A stretch of 16,111 nt of DNA from positions 1 to 16,111 of the forward strand of contig DKEU01000227.1 in NCBI GenBank assembly GCA_002452635.1, written 5' to 3'. Shown here piece by piece: positions 1-6,909 of the stretch (position 1 is the stretch's first letter; every line of letters starts with the position of its first letter). Position numbers and translations under genes: made by a program. This stretch comes from Desulfovibrionaceae bacterium UBA6814. Lineage in GTDB: Bacteria; Desulfobacterota; Desulfovibrionia; Desulfovibrionales; Desulfovibrionaceae. Below the pieces are notes generated by a model. That model ran no database searches and had not been told where the DNA came from. It saw only the letters and a program-made list of their open reading frames with translations.

Positions 1-1
1 C

Positions 2-670
2 CCTCCGCGCGACATCAGCGAGATCAACGGGGAGATCATGCCCGCGGTGCTGGGCATGCGCATGCTGGTGCAGGCCGAAGGCATGGACCAGGGGTTCCGC
101 ACCACCCTGTCCGGCCTGGAGCGCAACCGCTTCCTGCTCCTGCACCTGCCGCGCATCGCCGCCATCACCGAGCAGCTCTACCCCGACCGCAAGGTCAAGG
201 TGCGCTACATCCACGAGGGCAACCTGTACGGGTTCCTGAGCCAGGTGGTGGCCTGCCAGGTCACGCCCTTCCGGCTGCTGTACCTGGCCTACCCCAAGAC
301 CTTCGAGCGCCTGAACCTGCGCCGCGACCAGCGGGTGGACTGCTTCATCCCCGCGGAGCTGGCCGTGCCCGGCAGCGTCGATGCGGCCTTTCGGGCCATG
401 ATCCTGAACATCTCCACCAGCGGCTGCCGCACGGCCCTGGACGCCACCGGCCAGCGCCTGCCCGGGTTCGAGGTGGACGCCATGGTGCAGCTCGACTTCA
501 AGGTGGTGGGCACGGACCAGGAGATGCGCGCGCAATGCCAGATCAAGAGCGTGGACGCCGACGGCTCGCGGGTGTTCCTGGGCCTGAATTTCGCGGGGCT
601 GGACGAGGACGGCCTGGTGGCCATCCAGGACTACGTGGAATCGGTGTCCTGCTTCATGGAGTCCTGCTGA
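2..670 (+). CDS. PilZ domain protein, probably c-di-GMP binding (5' end outside window)
   Basis: The frame is open from the left edge and the codons before the first ATG (position 38) have the same G/C-ending pattern as the rest, so the gene probably begins upstream of the window. ATG 38, with GGGGAG just before it, remains a possible start. Counting from that ATG, an N-terminal YcgR-like beta domain (about residues 1-90) precedes a PilZ domain with the two signature motifs: RxxxR as RRDQR (residues 95-99) and [D/N]xSxxG as NISTSG (124-129). Both binding motifs are intact, so by family knowledge it should bind cyclic di-GMP and act as a cytoplasmic effector for motility, secretion or surface behaviour. 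There is no output domain beyond PilZ and no membrane segment. Its 3' end overlaps the convergent small membrane-protein gene by 40 bp. The partner is unknown. Confidence 0.85.
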   Translation, partial: PPRDISEINGEIMPAVLGMRMLVQAEGMDQGFRTTLSGLERNRFLLLHLPRIAAITEQLYPDRKVKVRYIHEGNLYGFLSQVVACQVTPFRLLYLAYPKTFERLNLRRDQRVDCFIPAELAVPGSVDAAFRAMILNISTSGCRTALDATGQRLPGFEVDAMVQLDFKVVGTDQEMRAQCQIKSVDADGSRVFLGLNFAGLDEDGLVAIQDYVESVSCFMESC

Positions 671-813
671 GCGGCCTGCCGGCGGCCGGCCTGGTGCCGG
701 CGCCAGGCGATCCAGCCGCCCAGGGCCAGCCCGCCGCCGAGCACGGCCACGGCGGTGAGCAGGTTGGCCACCATGGGGTCCAGCCAGTCGGGCAGAAGCG
801 ACGGGGTAGGCAT
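631..813 (-). CDS. Small single-pass membrane protein, 60 aa, function unknown
   Basis: The ATG at 813 is preceded on its strand by a purine-rich AGGAAGGGG ribosome-binding sequence. The 60-residue product has a short acidic/proline-rich N-terminus, one hydrophobic segment (about residues 14-40, ending GGWIAWRRH) and a basic then polar tail, as expected for an inner-membrane protein with a cytoplasmic C-terminus. The same frame stays open upstream to 1734, but that part is only a shadow of the ppiD gene. The gene overlaps the end of the convergent PilZ gene by 40 bp and lies beyond the terminator that follows ppiD, so it needs its own promoter, which I could not identify. I do not recognise a family. 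The clear membrane segment and ribosome-binding site support it, but its size keeps confidence moderate. Confidence 0.55.
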   Translation of the reverse strand: MPTPSLLPDWLDPMVANLLTAVAVLGGGLALGGWIAWRRHQAGRRQAAQQDSMKQDTDST

Positions 814-867
814 GCCCCTTCCTACCCCGGCCGGCGTCCGCGGGCAAGGCCCTCCCCCGGACAAAAG

Positions 868-898
868 AAGGCGCGGCCCCAGAGGGGCCGCGCCTTTT
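868..898. terminator. Intrinsic terminator after ppiD, bidirectional
   Basis: A perfect 13-bp inverted repeat (AAGGCGCGGCCCC, loop AGA, then its complement at 884-896) is followed by TTTT on the plus strand. Read on the minus strand, the stem is followed by CTTTTG. It lies 23 bp downstream of the minus-strand ppiD stop and could also end plus-strand transcripts coming from the PilZ gene. Confidence 0.85.
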
Positions 899-920
899 CG
901 TCGCACTGGGCGCGATCCGG

Positions 921-2822
921 CTATTCCAGGGTGGCGGGGTCCACCAGGACCTGCACCTGCCGCTGCTTGCGCAGGTCGGTCAGGTAGGCCTGGAAGAGCT
1001 CGCGCTCCTTGGCCTGGCGCAGGCCGGTCATCCAGGTCTCCTTTTCCGCGGTCCACTCCTGGTCCGCGGGGGAGATGCGCTTGGTGAGCCGGACCAGGAC
1101 GAAGCCGTCCTGCACCGGGTAGGCCTGGTTCAGCCAGGCCCCGTCGGCCGCGTTGTAGGCGTCCTCCACCAGGTTGGGGTTGAGGCCCAGGCCCTTGATG
1201 AAGCCCTGGCGGCCCACCGGCTCGGTGGTCTTGAGCCGGTCCTTGTACGTGAGCGCAGCGGACTCGGCGCCGGGCGCGGCGATCTCGGACAGGGCCACCA
1301 TGGCGCGCTCGCGGGCCAGCTTCAGGGCGCCCTGGCGCTTGACCGCCTCGGCCACCGCGTCCTTGACCTGCTCCAGGGGCCGCACCGCGGCGGGCTGGGC
1401 CTCGGCCTTGCGCACCAGGAGGTAGCCGTCGGCCACCGGCAGGGGCGCGTCCAGGGTCTGGCCCACGCCCAGGGTGGAGAGCTTGGCCGCGTCCTCGGGC
1501 TTGAGGCTCAGGGCCTGGACGATGGCCGGCTCGGGCACCAGGCCGGTGGAGGTCACCGGCAGGTGCAGCTCCTTGGCCACCTTGGCCAGGGGCTCGCCGG
1601 CCAGGGTGCGCTCCAGGGCCTCGTCCAGCACCTCGGCCACCCGGGCCGCGCCCTGCTCCTCGGCCAGGGTGGCGCGGATCTCGGACGCGGCCTCGGCCAG
1701 GGTCTTGACGCCCTCGGCCCGCTTGTCCTCGCACTTGATGAGGTGCCAGCCGAAGGGCGAGCGCACCGGCATGCTGGTCTGGCCCGGCTTGAGGGCGAAG
1801 GCCGCCTCCTCGAAGGCCGGCACGGTGGTGCCGCGGGGAATCCAGCCCAGCTCGCCGCCCTGGGCGGAGCTGGGATCTTCCGAGCCGTCCTTGGCCACGG
1901 CCGCGAAGTCCTCGCCCTTGTCCAGGCGCAGGCGCAGCTTGAGGACGGTGTTGCGGGCCTTTTCCACGTCCGCGGTCGGGGCGTCTTCCGCCACCCGGAC
2001 CAGGATGTGCCGCAGCTTCACCGCCTCGGGCTGGGCGAAATTCTTCTCGTGCGCCGCATAGTACTGGGCCACGTCGGCCTCGCTCACCTCGTCCGGCTTG
2101 GCCAGGGCCTTGGGGGTCACGGCCACGGTCTCCAGGTTCATCCGAGCCGGGACCTTGAACCGCTCCTGGTTGGCGTCGTAGAACTCCTTGAGCTCCGCGT
2201 CGGTGGGCTTCACCCCGTCGGCGAACTCCTTCCAGCCGAAGAGCAGGTAGTCCAGGACCAGCTGCTCCCGGGCGAAGTTGAACGCGGCCCGGGCCTCGGC
2301 CTCGGAGGTGGCCACCCCCAGATTCAGGGTGCGCCTGACCTTGTCCATCAGGATCTGGCGGGTGATGTCCGCCTCGAACTCGCCGGGACTGGTCTGGGCC
2401 TGGCGCAGCACCGCCTTGTAGCGGTCCGGGTTGAAGCGCTGGTCCGTCTGGAAGGCGGCGACTCCGGCGATGGCCGCGCGCACCTCGTCCGGGCTCACGG
2501 CCAGGCCCAGGCGGGCGGCTTCCTGCTCCACCAGGGCGGTGTTGATCATCTGGTTGAGCACCTGCTCCCGGAAATGGATGCGCTTGAGGTCGTCCCGGGA
2601 CATGTCCGGGTTCTGGCGGCGCAGGTTCTCGTAGGCCCGCTTGGACGCCAGTTCGAACTCCTGGCCGGTGATGGCCTGCTCGCCCACGTAGGCGATGGCG
2701 TTGGACTTGCCCGCGCGGCGCATGGTGCCCGTGCCGAAGTAGAGCACGAAGACGACGATGATGAGGCCGAAGAGGATGCGCACGCCCCAGCTCTGGGCGC
2801 GCTGCCGGATGAGTTCGAGCAT
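921..2822 (-). CDS. ppiD: PpiD/SurA-type peptidyl-prolyl isomerase, membrane-anchored periplasmic folding factor
   Basis: A 633-residue protein laid out like PpiD. A short cytoplasmic N-terminus (MLELIRQRAQSWG) precedes one transmembrane segment (about residues 14-30), then a SurA/trigger-factor-like helical region (about 40-230) with the GQEFELASKRAYENLRRQ type of sequence, then a parvulin rotamase domain (about 268-366) with RHILV, GGELGWIPRGTTVPAFEEAAF and SPFGWHLI, and a second long helical region to the C-terminus. The family acts in the periplasm, tethered to the inner membrane near the Sec translocon, and helps newly exported proteins fold. The length is typical. ATG 2822 has AGGGAG six bases upstream. 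The gene lies 118 bp downstream of the aconitase gene on the same strand, separated by three hairpins, and ends at a strong terminator. Many parvulin domains of PpiD are catalytically weak, so chaperone action may dominate. Confidence 0.9.
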   Translation of the reverse strand: MLELIRQRAQSWGVRILFGLIIVVFVLYFGTGTMRRAGKSNAIAYVGEQAITGQEFELASKRAYENLRRQNPDMSRDDLKRIHFREQVLNQMINTALVEQEAARLGLAVSPDEVRAAIAGVAAFQTDQRFNPDRYKAVLRQAQTSPGEFEADITRQILMDKVRRTLNLGVATSEAEARAAFNFAREQLVLDYLLFGWKEFADGVKPTDAELKEFYDANQERFKVPARMNLETVAVTPKALAKPDEVSEADVAQYYAAHEKNFAQPEAVKLRHILVRVAEDAPTADVEKARNTVLKLRLRLDKGEDFAAVAKDGSEDPSSAQGGELGWIPRGTTVPAFEEAAFALKPGQTSMPVRSPFGWHLIKCEDKRAEGVKTLAEAASEIRATLAEEQGAARVAEVLDEALERTLAGEPLAKVAKELHLPVTSTGLVPEPAIVQALSLKPEDAAKLSTLGVGQTLDAPLPVADGYLLVRKAEAQPAAVRPLEQVKDAVAEAVKRQGALKLARERAMVALSEIAAPGAESAALTYKDRLKTTEPVGRQGFIKGLGLNPNLVEDAYNAADGAWLNQAYPVQDGFVLVRLTKRISPADQEWTAEKETWMTGLRQAKERELFQAYLTDLRKQRQVQVLVDPATLE

Positions 2823-2840
2823 GTCTGCTCCCTTGGTTTA

Positions 2841-2873
2841 GATCGCGTCAGCCTGGAAAAGGCTTACGCGATC
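2841..2873 (-). promoter_or_regulatory. Hairpin in the ppiD leader
   Basis: GATCGCGT and ACGCGATC form an 8-bp outer stem. After one mismatch, AGCCT and AGGCT form an inner 5-bp stem around a small loop. The structure ends about 18 bases before the ppiD start codon, just above its AGGGAG site. No T run follows on either strand, so it is not a classical intrinsic terminator. It is more likely a leader or processing/stabilising structure. Confidence 0.5.
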
Positions 2874-2884
2874 TTATGCATTTC

Positions 2885-2932
2885 GCTGGAATAATGGCAC
2901 ATTATTTCAGCACCTGGTCTTGCCTCAAGACC
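2885..2932 (-). repeat. Two adjacent inverted repeats between aconitase and ppiD
   Basis: The first, 2885-2911, is a 12-bp stem (GCTGGAATAATG, loop GCA, then CATTATTTCAGC) with a single G-T pair. The second, 2916-2932, is a perfect 7-bp stem (GGTCTTG, loop CCT, CAAGACC). Neither is followed by a T run. They lie just downstream of the aconitase stop and could protect the aconitase mRNA 3' end or form a weak or Rho-assisted terminator. Confidence 0.5.
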
Positions 2933-2940
2933 GAAATGCG

Positions 2941-4863
2941 CTAGGACCGGGAGGCCCGGACGGAGTTCAGGAGTCCGCCGGCCCTGATAACCGCCAGTTC
3001 CTTGTCCGTCAAATCGTTGCGCACCGCCACCTTGCCCGCGCCCTCCACGGCCAGCTCCACCACCCCGCCGGGGGTGATGTCCGCGGCCGGGATGGCGACC
3101 TTCCGGCCCAGGGCGAACTTGGCGTAGTCCGCGGGGTCCACCAGGAGCAGCGGCAGGATGCCGAAGTTCACCAGGTTGGCGCGGTGGATGCGGGCCAGGG
3201 ACTTGACGATGACCGCCTTGACCCCGAGATGGCGCGGGCCCAGGGCCGCGTGTTCGCGGCTGGAGCCCTGGCCGTAGTTCTCGCCGCCCACCACCACGCC
3301 GCCGCCCAGGCCCTTGATGCGGGACACGAAGTTCGTGTCCACCCGCGAGAAGATGTATTCGCTGATGGCCGGGATGTTGGAGCGCAGGGCCGTGATCTGG
3401 GCGCCCGCGGGCAGGATGTGGTCGGTGGTCACGTCGTCGCCCACCACCAGGGCCACCGGGGCCTCCACCCTGGAGGGAAGGCCGGGGAAGGACTCGATGG
3501 GCACGATGTTGGGGCCGCGCAGCACCTCCACCTTCTTCCCGTCCTTGGGCGGGAAGATGAAGAGGTGGCGGATGTCCGGCACCTTGGCCGGCATGCGCGG
3601 CTTGGCCGGGGCTTGGCCCCAGCCGGCGGGGTCGGTGAACGCGCCCTGGAGCGCGCACATGGCCGCGGTCTGGGGGCTGGCCAGGTAGACCTGGGCGTCC
3701 TGGGTGCCGCTGCGGCCCTCGAAGTTGCGGTTGAAGGTGCGCACGCTCACCCCGGCGGACACCGGGGAGCCGCCCATCCCGATGCACGGGCCGCAGGTGC
3801 ACTCCAGCAGGCGCGCGCCGGCTTCCAGCATGGGCTCTATGAGGCCCTCCCGGGCCAGCATGGCCAGCACCTGCTTGGACCCGGGCGAAACCAGGAGGTC
3901 GGTGGAGGAGGCCACCTGCTTGCCCCTGAGCATCAGGGCCACGGTCTTGAGGTCCGCGTAGGAGGAGTTGGTGCAGGAGCCGATGGCCGCCTGGTCCACC
4001 TTCCTGCCGGCCAGCTCGCGCACCGGCATTGCCCGGTCGGGCATGTGCGGGGCCGCCACCAGGGGCTCCAGGGCCGAGAGGTCGATGGCGATCTCGTCGT
4101 CGTAGTCCGCCCCGCGGTCCGCGATGAGCTCCTGCCAGTCGGCCGCGCGGCCCATGGCCTTGAGGAAGGCTTTGGTCTTGGCGTCCGAGGGGAAGATGGA
4201 GGTGGTGGCGCCCAGCTCCGCGCCCATGTTGGTGATGGTGGCGCGCTCGGGCACGGACAGGCCGGCCACGCCCGGGCCGGCGAACTCGAAGACCTTGCCC
4301 ACCCCGCCCTTGACCGTGAGCTTGCCCAGCAGGTGCAGGATCACGTCCTTGGCCGTGGCCCAGCCCGTGAGCGTGCCGGTGAGGCGCACCCGCACCACCT
4401 TGGGCATGGAGATGAAATAGGGTTCGCCGGCCATGGCGAGAGCGACTGACAGGCCGCCCGCGCCCATGGCCAGGGAGCCCACCCCGCCCGCGGTGGGGGT
4501 GTGGGAATCCGACCCGATCAACGTGGCCCCGGGCTTGGCGAAGTTCTCCAGGTGCAACTGGTGGCAGATGCCGGTGCCTGGGGGCGAGAACACCGCGCCG
4601 AACTTGGCGGCCACGGTGCGCAGGAAGCGGTGGTCGTCCGGGTTGCGGAAGCCCATCTGCAGGGTGTTGTGGTCCACGTAGCTCACGGACAGGTCGGTGC
4701 GCACCCGGGGCAGGCCCATGGCCTCGAACTGGAGCCAGGCCATGGTGCCGGTGGCGTCCTGGGTCAGGGTCTGGTCGATGCGCAGGCCGATCTCCGCGCC
4801 CGGGGCCATGTCCCCGGAGCGGAGATGGGCGGAAATGATCTTGCGGGTCAGGTTCTGGGGCAT
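2941..4863 (-). CDS. acn: Aconitate hydratase, short Aquifex-type [4Fe-4S] enzyme
   Basis: A 640-residue aconitase-superfamily protein. By family knowledge it interconverts citrate and isocitrate in the cytoplasm. The catalytic domain carries GSDSHT (residues 117-122) and the three expected cluster-ligand cysteines: Cys297 in GSCTNSS, and Cys357 and Cys360 in CTCGPCIGMGG. The C-terminal swivel domain has GDDVTTDHILPAG (474-486) and GENYGQGSSREHA (526-538), typical active-site loops. At about 640 residues it is shorter than AcnA or AcnB (roughly 850-900) and resembles the Aquifex-type putative aconitases common in anaerobes. A homoaconitase/isopropylmalate isomerase role is less likely because both domains sit in one chain. 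ATG 4863 is preceded by GAGGAG at a good spacing, 18 bp after the coiled-coil gene, suggesting co-transcription with it. Confidence 0.92.
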   Translation of the reverse strand: MPQNLTRKIISAHLRSGDMAPGAEIGLRIDQTLTQDATGTMAWLQFEAMGLPRVRTDLSVSYVDHNTLQMGFRNPDDHRFLRTVAAKFGAVFSPPGTGICHQLHLENFAKPGATLIGSDSHTPTAGGVGSLAMGAGGLSVALAMAGEPYFISMPKVVRVRLTGTLTGWATAKDVILHLLGKLTVKGGVGKVFEFAGPGVAGLSVPERATITNMGAELGATTSIFPSDAKTKAFLKAMGRAADWQELIADRGADYDDEIAIDLSALEPLVAAPHMPDRAMPVRELAGRKVDQAAIGSCTNSSYADLKTVALMLRGKQVASSTDLLVSPGSKQVLAMLAREGLIEPMLEAGARLLECTCGPCIGMGGSPVSAGVSVRTFNRNFEGRSGTQDAQVYLASPQTAAMCALQGAFTDPAGWGQAPAKPRMPAKVPDIRHLFIFPPKDGKKVEVLRGPNIVPIESFPGLPSRVEAPVALVVGDDVTTDHILPAGAQITALRSNIPAISEYIFSRVDTNFVSRIKGLGGGVVVGGENYGQGSSREHAALGPRHLGVKAVIVKSLARIHRANLVNFGILPLLLVDPADYAKFALGRKVAIPAADITPGGVVELAVEGAGKVAVRNDLTDKELAVIRAGGLLNSVRASRS

Positions 4864-4881
4864 GGACGACTCCTCGCAGGT

Positions 4882-5160
4882 TCAGTGCAGCAGGCCGGGG
4901 TCCAGGGTGATGCGGATGCGGTTGACCTTGCGCCGCCGCATCTCGATCTCCACCTCCAGGCGCATCTTCTCCTGCTGCAGGCTGAAGATCTCCTGGGCGT
5001 ACACCTTGCCCGCGGCCAGGTCCTCGGACTCGCGCAGGCGGCGTATCTCGGCCATCACCTCTTTCTGCCGGGCGGCCAGTTCCTCGGCCTCGGCGCTGAG
5101 GGCGGCCATCTCGGCGGCCGGATCCTCAGAGCTTGACCCGGCGGCGGGGCTTGCGGTCAT
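4882..5160 (-). CDS. Small coiled-coil protein of unknown function, 92 aa
   Basis: The open frame continues upstream to 5289, but the ATG at 5160 has AAGGAG seven bases before it, and the upstream part is an alternative frame of the neighbouring gene, so I choose 5160. The product is 92 residues: a Ser/Ala/Gly-rich N-terminus of about 15 residues, then a charged heptad-like region (AEAEELAARQKEVMAEIRRLRESEDLAAG ... EIFSLQQEKMRLEVEIEMRRRKVNRI, given in pieces), typical of a two-helix coiled coil. There is no signal peptide, cysteine pair or membrane segment. Its start overlaps the end of the EPSPS-like gene by 35 bp and its stop lies 18 bp before the aconitase start, so the three genes probably form one transcript. 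I cannot assign a function. Confidence 0.75.
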   Translation of the reverse strand: MTASPAAGSSSEDPAAEMAALSAEAEELAARQKEVMAEIRRLRESEDLAAGKVYAQEIFSLQQEKMRLEVEIEMRRRKVNRIRITLDPGLLH

Positions 5161-6778
5161 TGTCGGACTCCTTGGGGGTCTCCCGCCGCGGGCCGAAGCT
5201 GTCCGCGAACAGGCGGGGGAAGGCCGGCCAGAGGCCGGAGAGCAGGCCGGGGTTGGCCGGCGCGGCCCCGGGCCGGGCGAAGGCGGCAACGGCCAGGCCC
5301 AGCACCCACCAGGCCGAGGCGCAGGGCAGGGACTGGTCCTTGCGCTCGGCCTCGGCGGCGGGCGGGTCCAGCTCCAGGGCGCCCTCCACGGTCCGGCCGG
5401 TGCGGCCGAAATAGGCGAAGAAGGCCTCGGCCTCGGCCAGGGAAGCGGCAGGCAGGCGCACCACCGCGCCCTGGGGCGGGGTCAGGGCCAGGGCGCAGGC
5501 CAGGGGGGCCAGCTCTTCCCGGCCCGCGGCCGAAAAGGTGGCGCGCGACGGCGCGCCCGCAGCCCGGGACTCCACCCGGTCCGGCCCCGCGGCCACGGCC
5601 AGGCCGGCCGCGCCGAGCAGGGCCAGGGCCGCGGCCCCGTCCTTGGCTTCGGGTCCGGCGTCGGGCCAGGCGCCGAGCACGGACACGCTGCCGCCGGCAG
5701 CCGCGGGCGCGGCCAGGAGATAGGCGGACAGCAGCGGGTCCAGGGTCTGGGCCGGAGTCTCCGCGGGCCCCGAGGTCCCGGGCGGTACGCGCAGGGAGCG
5801 CTCCCCGGCCTCGACCGTGACGCCCAGCCGGGCCAGCAGGCCGGCGGCGGCGGCCAGGGCCGCGTCCAGCGCGGGCGACTCGGGCCAGGTGAAGGACATG
5901 CCCTCGGGGTAGAAGGGCGCGGCCAGGGCCAGGGCCAGGGCGAAGGTGGGCGGGGTGTCGGCGGCCAGGTCCAGGCGGGAGATGGTCTCGCCGTGGCGCA
6001 GGCCCGAGTCCACCAGGCCGGTGGACTCCAGGCGGGCGGGCAGGCCCCAGGACAGGGGCTCCACCGCGGCCAGGCGCGCGCCCAGGCGGGAGCAGAGCTC
6101 CGCGGCCGGGGACAGGTCCATGGCCTTGAGCGCGGTGCCGCCGGTGAAGGTGTTGCGGCCGGGCCGGCCCAGGGCCAGGGCCAGGAAGAGGTAGAGGTTC
6201 AGCTCGTCCTCGCCCATGAACAGGGAGCGGCCCGCCAGGTCCGGGGCCGGGCCGGCGTCCGCGGTCAGGGCGTCGGCGGCCATGGATATCCGGCCGCCCG
6301 CGCTGTTGAAGGCCCGGGCCAGGCCGGCCAGGGCGTCGTCCAGCACCGCGGGGTCCAGGCGCAGGGGCGCGCCCAGCACGCCGGCGTGGAACAGGGCGGC
6401 GCGGGCGAAGAGGCGGGAGCGGGGTCCGGCGATGTCGCGGCGGAGCGGTCCGGGGTCGGGCCGGAAGCTCAGGCGGCGGGCCGTGGCCTCGGGTTCGTGC
6501 CCGGCCAGTTCGTAGCCCAGGCCGTTGGCCAGGGCGAAGAGCTTGCGCAGGGTGGGCAGGTCCAGGCCGTGGCTGCCGGCCAGGGCCGCCCATTCCCGCC
6601 AGGAGGCGCGCTCGGCCTCGTGGTTCGCCAGGGAGCCGCCCCGGGCCTTGCGCGCCCGGGCGGCGCCCGCCATGGCCTGGGCCCGGCGGGCCAGGGCCTC
6701 CACGAACTGGCGGTCCAGGTCCGCAAGTCCTTCACGCTGGCCGCCGCGCTGGGGCGGCCGTTTCCGACGATCGATCAT
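5126..6778 (-). CDS. Chorismate-mutase-like / degenerate EPSP-synthase-like fusion protein
   Basis: A 550-residue Ala/Leu/Gly-rich protein. Residues about 18-90 look like an AroQ-class chorismate mutase helical domain: LADLDRQFVEALARR, then RKARGG, then HEAERASWREW, ending GLDLPTLRKLFALANGLGYE. The remaining 450 residues follow the repeat pattern of the EPSP synthase (AroA) inside-out barrel, but the signature residues are changed. The Lys-Ser motif (GSKSxxxR in active enzymes) reads GPRSRLFAR (118-126), the GNxGTxxR region reads MGEDELNLY (188-196), and the GxxSLxxRP region reads TGGTALKAM (212-220). It is therefore probably not an active AroA. It may be a regulatory or scaffold relative of the shikimate pathway, or a new activity. 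The ribosome-binding site at ATG 6778 is weak, so the start is uncertain. Its end overlaps the coiled-coil gene. Confidence 0.65.
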   Translation of the reverse strand: MIDRRKRPPQRGGQREGLADLDRQFVEALARRAQAMAGAARARKARGGSLANHEAERASWREWAALAGSHGLDLPTLRKLFALANGLGYELAGHEPEATARRLSFRPDPGPLRRDIAGPRSRLFARAALFHAGVLGAPLRLDPAVLDDALAGLARAFNSAGGRISMAADALTADAGPAPDLAGRSLFMGEDELNLYLFLALALGRPGRNTFTGGTALKAMDLSPAAELCSRLGARLAAVEPLSWGLPARLESTGLVDSGLRHGETISRLDLAADTPPTFALALALAAPFYPEGMSFTWPESPALDAALAAAAGLLARLGVTVEAGERSLRVPPGTSGPAETPAQTLDPLLSAYLLAAPAAAGGSVSVLGAWPDAGPEAKDGAAALALLGAAGLAVAAGPDRVESRAAGAPSRATFSAAGREELAPLACALALTPPQGAVVRLPAASLAEAEAFFAYFGRTGRTVEGALELDPPAAEAERKDQSLPCASAWWVLGLAVAAFARPGAAPANPGLLSGLWPAFPRLFADSFGPRRETPKESDNDRKPRRRVKL

Positions 6779-6854
6779 GGTGGTGTTGTCCAGAAAGGAA
6801 AGTCGCCCTTCTTACCCCAAGACGGAGGCCAGGGCAAGCAAGGGCGCGGTGGCG

Positions 6855-6884
6855 AAAAAAGGGGGGCGCCCGAGGGCGCCCCCC
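6855..6884 (-). terminator. Intrinsic terminator of sat1
   Basis: A perfect inverted repeat (11 bp each side, 6861-6871 and 6874-6884, all G/C) lies 25 bp after the sat1 stop. On the minus strand it is followed at once by six T residues (plus-strand AAAAAA at 6855-6860). It should separate sat1 from the EPSPS-like gene. Confidence 0.9.
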
Positions 6885-6909
6885 TGGAATCAGCAGTGCC
6901 CGAAGGCTG

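Noticed and set aside
631..1734. Long minus-strand open frame extending the 60-residue protein to 367 codons
   Set aside because: The upstream part is another frame of ppiD, of low-complexity Arg/Gly/Pro type; only the last 60 codons are credible.
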